Shown here in pieces: positions 29,736 through 38,104 of a stretch of 64,000 nt of DNA. This DNA comes from Bryobacterales bacterium. Lineage in GTDB: Bacteria; Acidobacteriota; Terriglobia; Bryobacterales; Bryobacteraceae. The DNA lies in the NCBI GenBank assembly GCA_020851655.1, contig JADZCI010000306.1, positions 29,103-93,102 on the forward strand, in the 5' to 3' direction. Made by a program: the position numbers and the translations under genes. The first letter of the stretch is position 1. Each line of letters begins with the position of its first letter. The notes beneath the pieces were generated by a model, which saw only the letters and a list, made by a program, of their open reading frames with translations, was not told the DNA's origin and did not search any database.

Positions 29736-30764
29736 CTAGCAGATCCTCGGCAACTGCTCACCGCTGAGCACATCCACAACCCGCGTGCCGCCAATGCGGC
29801 TGCGCATGGTCACAACCGGATCGAACGACGGCCCGGTCGAGCCGATCAGCGCCGCCTCCGGCAGCAGTTCCAGGACGCCGTCCGCCTGTCCAGCGGGTAC
29901 AAAGACGACGAATTTGCCCTCATTGGCCACATAAAGGGGGTCGAGGCCCAGGAACTCGCAAGCACCGCGGACCGCTTCACGTACAGGAATTCGGGATTCG
30001 TCGATCTGGATCGAGATGCCTCGAGTTTGAGCCAGTTCGTTCAATGCGCTGGACAACCCGCCGCGCGTCAGGTCCCGCAGGCAATGCACATCGATGCCGG
30101 CCCGGAACATACGGTCGACGGGTTCCCAAAGCGGGCGCGTGTCACTGGCGAGCGGCGCGTCGAACTCCAGCCCTTCGCGCACCGAAAGGATAGTAATGCC
30201 GTGGTCGCCCAAAGGGCCACTGACAATGACGGCGTCGCCGGGTTGAATTCCCACTGGGCCGGTGAAGGTATGCTCCACGGCGCCAATCCCCGAGGTGGTG
30301 ATGAAGATGCCGTCACCCTTCCCCTTGTCCACGACCTTGGTATCGCCGGTGACCAGGGTGACGCCCGCCCGTTCGGCCGCAAGCCGCATCGATTCGACCA
30401 CCGCGCGAAGCGTTTCCATCGGCAGTCCCTCTTCGAGAATGAATGCCGCGCTGAGGTACAGAGGGCGCGCGCCGCACATGGCCAAGTCGTTGACCGTGCC
30501 ATTGACCGCCAGGTCGCCAATTGTTCCGCCCGGAAAGATGAGCGGGCGAACCACGTAGGAATCGGTCGAAAACGCCAGACGCTGGCCATTGACGTTGAGC
30601 GCGGCTCCGTCGTGGCGCTCGTGCAGAGCCGGGTTTCCAAAAGCGGGCAGGAAGATCGTCTCGATGAGTCTTTGAGTGAGCCTCCCGCCGCCGCCATGGG
30701 CCAGGACAATGCGTTCATCAGACGGAAGCGGGACCGGACATTGGAGGGTGAAGTCAACGGGCAT
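29736..30764 (-). CDS. hypE: Hydrogenase maturation protein HypE
   Basis: HypE dehydrates the carbamoyl group on its own C-terminal cysteine to a thiocyanate, source of the CN ligands of the [NiFe] site. The 342-residue protein (start ATG 30764, MPVDFTL) has [56 protein letters not shown] and the ATP-binding [13 protein letters not shown]. It ends in PRIC, the required C-terminal cysteine. A longer frame to 30965 is antisense-like extension inside hypD. It overlaps hypD by 11 bases. Confidence 0.96.
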   Translation of the reverse strand: MPVDFTLQCPVPLPSDERIVLAHGGGGRLTQRLIETIFLPAFGNPALHERHDGAALNVNGQRLAFSTDSYVVRPLIFPGGTIGDLAVNGTVNDLAMCGARPLYLSAAFILEEGLPMETLRAVVESMRLAAERAGVTLVTGDTKVVDKGKGDGIFITTSGIGAVEHTFTGPVGIQPGDAVIVSGPLGDHGITILSVREGLEFDAPLASDTRPLWEPVDRMFRAGIDVHCLRDLTRGGLSSALNELAQTRGISIQIDESRIPVREAVRGACEFLGLDPLYVANEGKFVVFVPAGQADGVLELLPEAALIGSTGPSFDPVVTMRSRIGGTRVVDVLSGEQLPRIC

Positions 30765-31863
30765 GGGCGGGTTCGCGACGCTGCCTTCTGTAGAGATAGT
30801 ACGCCGCGCAGGCGCCCTCCGATGAGACCATTGGCGCCCCGAGTGGATGTTCCGGCGTGCACCGCGCTCCAAACTCCGCGCATTCGACGGGCTTGCGGAT
30901 TCCACGCAACACCAGGCCGCTGATGCATTCGGCGGGCTCCGGCGCCGCCGTAACTTCGGCCGCAAACCGGTTCACAGCATCGAAGCGGCGGTAAGCCTCG
31001 CGCAGGCGCAAGCCGCTGCGAGGAATCTCGCCGATGCCCCGCCACACACGCTCCCCGATTTCAAACACTTCGTTGACGGCCTCCCGGGCCTGCCGGTTTC
31101 CCGAGCGTTGGACCGCGCGGCAATACTGATTCTCAACCTCGTGCCGTCCGGCTTCGAGTTGCATGACCGCCATCAGCACGCCTTCCAGCAGGTCGACCGG
31201 TTCGAAGCCGGTCACCACAATGGGCACGCGATAGCGTTGCGCCAGGGGTTCGTAGTCCTCAAAGCCTTCCACCGTGCAGACGTGCCCTGGCGCAAGAAAT
31301 GCCCGCACCTGGCAGGCGGGCGAGGCAAGAATGGCCTCCATCGCCGGAGGAACCAGAACGTGAGCCACCAGGACCGAGAAATTCTCCAGTCCCAGCCTGG
31401 CCGCCTGCCACACCGCCATAGCGTTGGGCGGGGCTGTGGTCTCAAAACCAACCGCAAAGAATACGACCTGCCGCTCCGGGTTCTCCCGAGCCAGTTTCAC
31501 GGCGTCGAGCGGCGAATAGACGATGCGAATGTCTGCGCCTTGGGCCTTGGCATCCAGCAGGCTGCGCGAGGAGCCCGGTACCCGGAGCATGTCTCCGAAC
31601 GACGTGAAAATGACTTCCGGGCGGCGGGAGATGGCAATCGCCGTATCGATCAACTCGATAGGCGTAACGCACACCGGACACCCAGGGCCATGAACCAGCC
31701 GGATCTCCGCCGGCAACAAGTCTTCCAGGCCGCTCTTGACAATGGTGTGCGTCTGCCCGCCGCAGACTTCCATGATGGTCCAGGGATGGTGTAAGGTGGC
31801 CTTGATCGCGGCGGCGAGCCGCCGCGACGCCTCCGCGTCCCGGTACTCATCCAGGAACTTCAT
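30754..31863 (-). CDS. hypD: Hydrogenase maturation protein HypD
   Basis: HypD is the [4Fe-4S] scaffold on which the Fe(CN)2CO unit is assembled with HypC. The 369-residue protein carries the conserved cysteines in [22 protein letters not shown] (two Cys) and the cluster region [12 protein letters not shown] with [12 protein letters not shown] near the C-terminus, plus [10 protein letters not shown] and [11 protein letters not shown]. The start is taken at MKFLDEYRD (ATG 31863). It overlaps hypC by 17 bases and hypE by 11, so the genes are translationally coupled. Confidence 0.96.
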   Translation of the reverse strand: MKFLDEYRDAEASRRLAAAIKATLHHPWTIMEVCGGQTHTIVKSGLEDLLPAEIRLVHGPGCPVCVTPIELIDTAIAISRRPEVIFTSFGDMLRVPGSSRSLLDAKAQGADIRIVYSPLDAVKLARENPERQVVFFAVGFETTAPPNAMAVWQAARLGLENFSVLVAHVLVPPAMEAILASPACQVRAFLAPGHVCTVEGFEDYEPLAQRYRVPIVVTGFEPVDLLEGVLMAVMQLEAGRHEVENQYCRAVQRSGNRQAREAVNEVFEIGERVWRGIGEIPRSGLRLREAYRRFDAVNRFAAEVTAAPEPAECISGLVLRGIRKPVECAEFGARCTPEHPLGAPMVSSEGACAAYYLYRRQRREPAHAR

Positions 31864-32104
31864 CGTCCGGGGTCTCCATCTCATCCAGCGCCTTCAGGGT
31901 CTCGAAGATCTTCCGCGCTTCGTCTTCATGCACAATCGAAAGTGCGAATCCGACGTGTACCAGCACGTAGTCTCCCGCTTTGGCTTCCGGCGTGAATGCC
32001 AGGCTGATGTCCTTCTTGACCCCGCCAAAATCGACTTTCCCGCGCAGGAAGGCGGGTTCCGGGCCTTCGACACTTTCGACACGTCCGGGAATCGCTAGGC
32101 ACAT
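31847..32104 (-). CDS. hypC: Hydrogenase maturation chaperone HypC
   Basis: HypC is the small chaperone that holds the iron fragment with HypD and delivers it to the hydrogenase large subunit. It is 85 residues and begins with MCLAIPGRV, whose Cys2 is the functional residue. It also has [16 protein letters not shown] and [20 protein letters not shown], the typical body of the family. It overlaps hypB by 10 bases and hypD by 17. Confidence 0.96.
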   Translation of the reverse strand: MCLAIPGRVESVEGPEPAFLRGKVDFGGVKKDISLAFTPEAKAGDYVLVHVGFALSIVHEDEARKIFETLKALDEMETPDDEVPG

Positions 32105-32760
32105 ATGGCGGCGGCCCTCGCCTCTCCTACTTTAGCCGTCAGCCATTCAAGCCAGGCATCCAGCCCTTCTCCTGTCCGGGACGAAACGGGGATGACCACC
32201 GCGTTTGGGCTTACTGCCAGAACGTTGGCTTTGAGTTCCTCGACGGACACATCGGTATACGGCGCCAGATCGATCTTGTTGAGCACGACACAGTGCGACT
32301 GGTAGAACATCCTGGGATACTTTCTCGGCTTCTCGGCGCCTTCGGGCACGCTGTATACCATCACGCGAAGGTTCTCGCCCAGGTCGTACGCCGCCGGGCA
32401 CACCATGTTGCCCACGTTCTCGATGATGAGGAGTTCGACGCCGGTGATGGGGAACTGCCGCATCGCGTCGCCAATCATCTTGGCGTCCAGGTGGCAGCAT
32501 GTCGTGTTGATCTGGTGTGCCGGGATTCCCACCGCCCGGATCCGGTCGGCGTCGATGCTGGTTTGGATATCGCCCTCAATGACGGCGCACCGGAATGGGA
32601 TGCGGTTCAAGGTCTTTTCGAGAAGCGTCGTCTTGCCCGCGCCGGGCGCCGACATGATGTTGACCGCTACGGCGCCGTTTTGTGCGAACAGGCTACGGTT
32701 TGCGGCCGCATACTCGTCGTTCTTTTTGAGGACAGGTGTTTCTAGCGAGACGCGCTGCAT
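32095..32760 (-). CDS. hypB: Hydrogenase nickel incorporation GTPase HypB
   Basis: HypB is a SIMIBI-class GTPase that drives nickel insertion with HypA. The 221-residue protein has the Walker A SAPGAGKTTLLEKT near residue 38, GDIQTSIDADRIR, the interface cysteine and histidine in NTTCCHLDAKMI, ENVGNMVCPAAYDLG and the guanine motif NKIDL. It lacks the N-terminal CxxCGC site and the His-rich nickel-storage stretch found in some HypB proteins, so it is the short form. It overlaps hypA by 19 bases and hypC by 10. Confidence 0.96.
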   Translation of the reverse strand: MQRVSLETPVLKKNDEYAAANRSLFAQNGAVAVNIMSAPGAGKTTLLEKTLNRIPFRCAVIEGDIQTSIDADRIRAVGIPAHQINTTCCHLDAKMIGDAMRQFPITGVELLIIENVGNMVCPAAYDLGENLRVMVYSVPEGAEKPRKYPRMFYQSHCVVLNKIDLAPYTDVSVEELKANVLAVSPNAVVIPVSSRTGEGLDAWLEWLTAKVGEARAAAICA

Positions 32761-33113
32761 GTCACCTCACTCACTTCCAGGTCGATTGAGACCACGTCCA
32801 ACTCGGCGCCGGCTGTCACCTGTAGTGGACCACCGCACCGCGGGCACCACAACAGGATTGCTCCCTTCGGCCTGACGGATTGGTTGCATTGCGGGCAGTT
32901 TGCGGCCACCGGAACACGTTCGATTTCCAATCGCGCTCCCGCGGCAAGCGTTCCCGCTTTCAGCGCATCGAAAGCGAACTCCAGCGCTTCGGGCACAACA
33001 TTCGAAAAATCGCCCACACGGATGCAAATTCCCGCCACCGAAAAAGCGTTGCGCCGCTTGGCTTCGGTTTCGGCAATTTCGAGGATTCCGGCCGCGATGC
33101 CAGTCTCGTGCAT
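32742..33113 (-). CDS. hypA: Hydrogenase nickel metallochaperone HypA
   Basis: HypA binds Ni at its N-terminal Met-His-Glu and carries a structural zinc. The start is set at ATG 33113 because it gives MHETGIAAGI, with the essential His2; the longer frame from a TTG at 33119 would bury it. The protein is 123 residues and has the two zinc CxxC motifs, CPQC and CPRC. It is first of five hyp genes in the order A-B-C-D-E. hypF and hydrogenase structural genes are not in the window. Confidence 0.95.
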   Translation of the reverse strand: MHETGIAAGILEIAETEAKRRNAFSVAGICIRVGDFSNVVPEALEFAFDALKAGTLAAGARLEIERVPVAANCPQCNQSVRPKGAILLWCPRCGGPLQVTAGAELDVVSIDLEVSEVTCSASR

Positions 33114-33132
33114 ACCCAATCTCAGGGTAGCG

Positions 33133-34920
33133 CTAGAAGATGAAGCTCAGGCCGCCTCGAATGGTCCGCGGAAACTGCATTAGCAGGAGATTGCCTCCCG
33201 TGGTGACGCCGATTGGCACGTAGCCCTGGGCCAGCAGGTTGCGCAGTTCGGCATTCATCTCGATCCGGCCAGGCATTCCGAACGTAGGTAGATTCTGGCG
33301 AACCTGGAAGTTCAGGCCCATCAGCGGCTGATGCCGCTGCGTCAACGAGGCGTGATAGGGCGCCAACCCATCGCTGTCCGACCAGCCATATGAGCTGGTG
33401 AGGAAGGTACCGGTCTTGGCGATGGCGCCGCCGGCTCGCACCGATGCCCATTGCCGCCGGACAGGCCGGAAACTACTGCGCAGATCACTCGCGCCGCCGA
33501 TGGAATCCAGGGGTCCGAGAGGCTCTAATGTGCCTCCCTGTCCGTAATAGACCGAGGCAAAAGCATGCTCCCCAAGTTGCCGCTCGCCCGTAACGACAAA
33601 CCCCCGCGACTGGTACGAGCCCATGTTGACGATGGCGGCATCCGAGGCCAGGTCGGGCATCAGGTTCCACGAGTTGGAATAGCCGTCGAGTCCACCCAAG
33701 GGAATCGCCGGATCGCGGACATTGTCGATGAAAGCCGCGACACCGAAAGACTGCTTGCCGATCGATTTCCGGTAACCGGCTTCAATGGTGTCGGTGCCCT
33801 GGACCCTTACTTGCCCGGAGCGAAGCGAGATCCGTGGAAAGACGCCCAGGCCCGCCAGCGCTTCCTGTTCAGGGGTGTAACCGTAGCGGATGTCCGTCAG
33901 CAGAGACGTGGGCGTGGCCCCGGAAGAGTAGGCGAGCAGGAAGCTTCCCCAGGTTCTCGTATCAAAGCTCGCCCGGGCAAACGGGCTGAGGATGGTGAGG
34001 CGATCCATGAAGACGACCGACTCCGCCAACCCGCCGTACTCCAAGCCGAAATGGTCGCCAATTTGTGTTTTCTCTTCGACCTTGATCGACATCGTGCGAA
34101 GAAGCGGGGCATCGTGGCCGCCGCCCAAACCACCCAGCAATCCCGCCCCGGCATGTCCCCGGTAGGACGCTTGCCGGACTGTCAACTCGATATCGGGCGC
34201 GCCAAACTCGCCGCCAGTGCGCCGGTACCGCGTCCGGAATCCTCCGGTGGGCGTTCCCAGCCCGCTGGAGTATCCGAGCGCGCCGCTCAACTCAAAATGA
34301 TTCCGGCCGTGCAGCGACGTGGCAAGGGCGAAAGCCGTACCCAGATCCGCCTCTTGGCCGTTCGGTGACGACGCCGCCATGTCACCGGCGGAAACGGCCA
34401 CTACACCGCGCGTCGACGAAAAGACCGAACCCGAGTTGCGCGTGGTCGAAATGGCGGGTTCCTTGGTCTGCACCATGCGCAGAACCGGCCTGGTGCTGGA
34501 CGACGACCGGAGCGTATACTTCCAGTCCTCCGTGAGAAGGCCGCTCTGTCCCGCGGGCCGGTACACCAGTTCGATGGAACTGAAAATGTTTGCCAGTTGA
34601 ACCGTCAGGAAGCTGTCGATTCCCGACTTGACGAAGACATTGCCTCGATAGGCGGGGACAAAACTGGAGGCTATGACACGGACTCCGTAAGTGTCCGGAA
34701 ACAGACCGTCGAACCTGAACCTGCCCTGCGGATCGGTAAGCGCCCGCTGCAAGGTGCGCGCTTGCCGGTTCACCAGGGTCACGGTGGCGCCCATCTGCGC
34801 GACGCCGGCTTGGTTCTTGACTTGGCCTTCGATAGCGCCGAGCAGCTTGATCTCGGCCGCTGACGCAATTTGAGCGCCCATCACGACCGCAACGAAACTC
34901 AAGCCTCTTGGCAAGAACAT
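33133..34920 (-). CDS. Carboxypeptidase-regulatory-domain outer-membrane barrel protein
   Basis: The protein is 595 residues from ATG 34920 (a TTG at 34950 is possible). It has a signal peptide ending near IASA, a carboxypeptidase-regulatory-like domain (about residues 30-105: GAIEGQVKNQAGVAQMGATV, GRFRFDGLFPDTYGVRV), then beta-rich sequence ending in RGGLSFIF with the aromatic C-terminus of outer-membrane barrels. It is about half the length of the other two receptors here, and I cannot identify a TonB plug or TonB box. It may be a transporter, or a barrel of another kind. It lies 40 bases after the GWxTD gene and 19 bases before hypA, all on the same strand. Confidence 0.8.
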   Translation of the reverse strand: MFLPRGLSFVAVVMGAQIASAAEIKLLGAIEGQVKNQAGVAQMGATVTLVNRQARTLQRALTDPQGRFRFDGLFPDTYGVRVIASSFVPAYRGNVFVKSGIDSFLTVQLANIFSSIELVYRPAGQSGLLTEDWKYTLRSSSSTRPVLRMVQTKEPAISTTRNSGSVFSSTRGVVAVSAGDMAASSPNGQEADLGTAFALATSLHGRNHFELSGALGYSSGLGTPTGGFRTRYRRTGGEFGAPDIELTVRQASYRGHAGAGLLGGLGGGHDAPLLRTMSIKVEEKTQIGDHFGLEYGGLAESVVFMDRLTILSPFARASFDTRTWGSFLLAYSSGATPTSLLTDIRYGYTPEQEALAGLGVFPRISLRSGQVRVQGTDTIEAGYRKSIGKQSFGVAAFIDNVRDPAIPLGGLDGYSNSWNLMPDLASDAAIVNMGSYQSRGFVVTGERQLGEHAFASVYYGQGGTLEPLGPLDSIGGASDLRSSFRPVRRQWASVRAGGAIAKTGTFLTSSYGWSDSDGLAPYHASLTQRHQPLMGLNFQVRQNLPTFGMPGRIEMNAELRNLLAQGYVPIGVTTGGNLLLMQFPRTIRGGLSFIF

Positions 34921-34960
34921 CGACTTTGAGGTCCGACCTCGACCATTCAATCAGGTGGTC

Positions 34961-36634
34961 TTATTTTACCGAAAATTGCGCGCTCTGGGTAACCGTTTCC
35001 TTCTTGAGGTTGTCGACCGCCTTCACCTTCAGCGTGTACTGTCCCGGCGCCAGAGTCTTCAACGGGAGCAGTTTTTCTACCGTCATTTGAGCGGCGGATC
35101 CTTCCACCCCCACCACATCTTCGCTGAACTCCAAAACTTTGGCGTTATCGCCGTTCTTCAGAATCTCGTAATCAATGGTTCCCGAGGGTTTGCCGGTCTT
35201 TTCGTCCGCCGAGAAGTTGTAGAGCTTCATGTAGATGCCCATCTTCTCGTCCTGCCGGAATTCATCACCCATCCTGGGGCGAACCTTTGATGAGCCGATC
35301 ACAAACTGCCCGGTGCCAATGCTCTTGGTGGGGACTTTCTCGATCAGGTCGGCCAGCACCAGGGAACTCGCGAACAACTTGTCTTCTTCCATGCGCGGAA
35401 CGTTCAGCGCCATCTCGTAATTGTTCATGTTGCCGCCGACTATGTCTTTGGCCACAATGTTGAGCCGGTACATGCCGGGAGCGAGCGGAATCGATTTTTG
35501 ATACACCGACTGGCCCTGACTCGCCTGCTGTAGAAAGTCCGTGGGCACCTCAACCGTAACGACGTCTTCAAAAACGTTCACCACGCGCCGCGACATCGAG
35601 GTGACGCGGGCGTAGATATTGACCACGGCGCGGGACAACTTGTCCTCCTGCTTGAACTGCAGGTCCTTGCGCGCAAACTGAAGCGTCACATTGGTTATGA
35701 CAGTCGATCCGGTGGCGGGGAAAAAGTCCGCGCGCGCCTGCATCGGCAGAAGATTGTAAATGACCTTCGAGGTGATGGCGGCTTCGAGATCCTTGAACTT
35801 GACCGACGGCGCCTTCTGCAAGTTCGCATATTGTTGCAGCCGTTCGAAGGGTTGCATGCGCGCAGGCAGAGGCTGATTTCCGGTGCCCAGGCGAGTGCCA
35901 TCGGTCCGGCTGAAGCGGTCCGCCTTGTTCGCCATGCCCATCTGTTCCATCATCGTCAAGCCGGCGCCGGGCACGTACAGGAGAGCATCTTTTTCCGACG
36001 GATCCATGGTCATCCGGTACTCGCCGGTCATCGTTTTGTCCACGAATTCGATGATGACATCCGTGCCGATGCCTTCAATCCAACGGTAGCGCCACTTCTC
36101 GAACGGGTACGTCGAAGTGGTTCCGCCGCCTTCCTCGTAGGGCCGTTCGTACGTGCCGCCGGATGGATGGGACTCTACTTCGTCGGCTGGGCCGAACCGG
36201 ATGTAGATCATACCCCGGTCGGTCTTCCAGCCCGGGATACCCGAAGCAAACCGCTCGTTGGCGTAAGCGATGCGGCGGTAATGCTCTTCCTTGTACTCGT
36301 TTTCCTGCGAGTCCGGAGACGGATCGCGCCGCAGCCAGAACTGCTCGATGAACTGCTCCCGCTCTTCGTCCGTGCTCATGCGGGAGAACGCCTTGCGCTC
36401 TTCATCAGTGATGATGTAGATGACGTCCTCGTTGAGCCACTTGCGATACGGAGTCTCCAATTCTTTTCTGAGCTTTTCAGCCTTCTTGCGCTGCTCTTTT
36501 TCGCTCAGAGGCTTGGCGACCGTCTCCCGTTCACCCTCGGCAGGTTTGTCCTTCTTTTTTTGCGCCCATGCTGACGGGCAGGCCGCCAGCAGGCCGGCAA
36601 TTGCGAGTGTTCCAAAAAGGCCTTTTCGAGTCAT
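34961..36634 (-). CDS. GWxTD domain-containing exported protein
   Basis: From ATG 36634 (GGGGAACGG upstream) the protein has 557 residues. A signal peptide ends near SAWAQ, followed by a charged lysine/glutamate-rich helix. The GWxTD-type domain begins at PYRKWLNEDVIYIITDEERKAF and includes QFWLRRDPSPDSQENEYKEEHYRRIAYAN and GWKTDRGMIYIRFGPADEVE. A beta-rich C-terminal half follows (PLAPGMYRLNIVAKD, TLAPGQYTLKVKAVD). GWxTD proteins are common in Acidobacteriota and Bacteroidota-like lineages; the function is unknown. In this window it heads a long same-strand run into the hyp genes. Confidence 0.88.
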   Translation of the reverse strand: MTRKGLFGTLAIAGLLAACPSAWAQKKKDKPAEGERETVAKPLSEKEQRKKAEKLRKELETPYRKWLNEDVIYIITDEERKAFSRMSTDEEREQFIEQFWLRRDPSPDSQENEYKEEHYRRIAYANERFASGIPGWKTDRGMIYIRFGPADEVESHPSGGTYERPYEEGGGTTSTYPFEKWRYRWIEGIGTDVIIEFVDKTMTGEYRMTMDPSEKDALLYVPGAGLTMMEQMGMANKADRFSRTDGTRLGTGNQPLPARMQPFERLQQYANLQKAPSVKFKDLEAAITSKVIYNLLPMQARADFFPATGSTVITNVTLQFARKDLQFKQEDKLSRAVVNIYARVTSMSRRVVNVFEDVVTVEVPTDFLQQASQGQSVYQKSIPLAPGMYRLNIVAKDIVGGNMNNYEMALNVPRMEEDKLFASSLVLADLIEKVPTKSIGTGQFVIGSSKVRPRMGDEFRQDEKMGIYMKLYNFSADEKTGKPSGTIDYEILKNGDNAKVLEFSEDVVGVEGSAAQMTVEKLLPLKTLAPGQYTLKVKAVDNLKKETVTQSAQFSVK

Positions 36635-36795
36635 ACCGTTCCCCAACGAAAGCCCAGCCAAAATCGAAGTCACCCTATGTTAATTCTAAGGACCTGCCGG
36701 GAGGCGGTCAAGCTGTGCGTTCTTCACCACGGTTTCACACGTTGCGCTTCACCGCAAAGACGTACCGTCACGACCCCGCGTTTCCCAAAATGAAA

Positions 36796-37554
36796 TCACT
36801 GGCTTACGGGCACATTGGTGCGGCTTAAATTCACAAATTCTTCGCCTTTTGTCCCCCGCCCGAACGGACTGAAATTGGTACGCCTGTCATAGACATCCAC
36901 ACCCTCGGCGCGCTTCAGGGTGTTCACCACCCAGTAGGTCAGCGGCGTCGCGGCGGCTTCGTACAGAACCTTCCCTATGTAGCCGGAAATGATCAGGTTT
37001 CCAATCGTGGGCCAAGGCTCCCGGCCGCCAAATGCAAGTACCATAATCACCGTGGAATCAACCAGTTGACCCACAGCTGTAGAGCCAATGGTTCGCGTCC
37101 ACAAGGCTTTTCCCTGAGTCCATACCTTCATCTTGGCGAGGGTGTAAGAGTTGGCAAACTCACCGGCCCAGAAGGCTAGCAAGCTCGCGGCCACCATGCG
37201 CGGAACCGTCCCAAAAACGATCTCGAACGCTCTTTGGTTGGGCCAGTCAGGCGCGGGCGGCAGTGCGACGACCACCACCCCCATCACCGCCATCAGCGCG
37301 GAGGCCAGGAATCCCAGCCAGATGGCCCGCCGCGACCCAGCGTAGCCATACACCTCAGTAAAGATATCGCCAAAGATGTAGGTGATTGGAAACAGAAGCT
37401 GTGCCCCGGCGATGCGAAACGGGCCGATGGCGCAGATCTTGGCGCCGATCAAGTTCGATATCAGCAGGACAACGATGAAAATGTTGACCGCAAGGTCGTA
37501 GAACCGGTAGTGGCGGGGGGGCGAGTCGAAGTAGTGGGCGGCTGGAATCCCCAT
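36796..37554 (-). CDS. Queuosine precursor transporter (YhhQ/VUT family)
   Basis: This 252-residue inner-membrane protein has about six membrane segments and the family landmarks NIFIVVLLISNLIGAKI, GAQLLFPITYIFGDIFTEVYGY, the long middle helices, LAFWAGEFANSYTLAKMKVW, RTIGSTAVGQLVDSTV and ISGYIGKVLYEAAATPLTYWVV. The family imports queuine or preQ1 for tRNA modification. The 161-base gap between it and the GWxTD gene upstream on the same strand shows nothing I can name. No queuosine-synthesis gene is adjacent. Confidence 0.93.
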   Translation of the reverse strand: MGIPAAHYFDSPPRHYRFYDLAVNIFIVVLLISNLIGAKICAIGPFRIAGAQLLFPITYIFGDIFTEVYGYAGSRRAIWLGFLASALMAVMGVVVVALPPAPDWPNQRAFEIVFGTVPRMVAASLLAFWAGEFANSYTLAKMKVWTQGKALWTRTIGSTAVGQLVDSTVIMVLAFGGREPWPTIGNLIISGYIGKVLYEAAATPLTYWVVNTLKRAEGVDVYDRRTNFSPFGRGTKGEEFVNLSRTNVPVSQ

Positions 37555-37589
37555 ATTCTTATGGATTCAGCGCCCGCCTGTCCGGATTT

Positions 37590-38060
37590 TTATAGCTTGT
37601 CCAGGGTCATCTTCATCGGGAGATCGCCTTGTGGCGAATTGATCAGGCGGTCGATCACGATCGCCTTGCCGTCGCCCGACAGGTTCCATTTTTCACTGAT
37701 CGAGATCTCGTTACCCTGAAACTCCACCTTGGATTCGATGATGAGCACGTTGCCTTCCCACCTGGCCTTGCTCTTCATCTCAGTGGGCCCGAACTTATTG
37801 GTGGTCTCGTTGCCGTCCGTCGTGAACGTCGCGTCCGACTTTCTCTCGCCCTGTTCGCCGGCTTGTACTGTGGAGATCTTGAGTTGCGGATCTTTGTGAT
37901 CGATCGTGCTCTCGTACTTGTCCGGCTTCGGAATCGGCCCGAAATCGCTCTTGTCGTTGTTCATCTTCCAGACCCCGGTGAAGTCCGGCTTATCCGCCGC
38001 AAGCGAGGATACACACGGCAGGAGCACAAACGCGCCAGCCAAAAAAACTCTGCGAATCAT
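37590..38060 (-). CDS. Small secreted protein of unknown function
   Basis: The 156-residue product starts at ATG 38060 with a good ribosome site (AAAGGACG). It has a Sec signal peptide (RRVFLAGAFVLLPCVSSLAA). The mature part begins DFTGVWKMNNDKSDFG and continues as beta strands (WEGNVLIIESKVEF, SEKWNLSGDGKAIVIDR). The TGVWK opening and strand pattern recall lipocalin-like exported proteins that are frequent in Acidobacteriota. I do not recognise a named family. Confidence 0.78.
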   Translation of the reverse strand: MIRRVFLAGAFVLLPCVSSLAADKPDFTGVWKMNNDKSDFGPIPKPDKYESTIDHKDPQLKISTVQAGEQGERKSDATFTTDGNETTNKFGPTEMKSKARWEGNVLIIESKVEFQGNEISISEKWNLSGDGKAIVIDRLINSPQGDLPMKMTLDKL

Positions 38061-38104
38061 CGACGTTTCGTCCTTTCTGATAACTTCCACAGGATATCGC
38101 AGGG

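Noticed and set aside
29178..30923. 581-residue plus-strand ORF across hypE and the SIR2 gene
   Set aside because: It runs antisense to two well-supported genes and shows no domain pattern.
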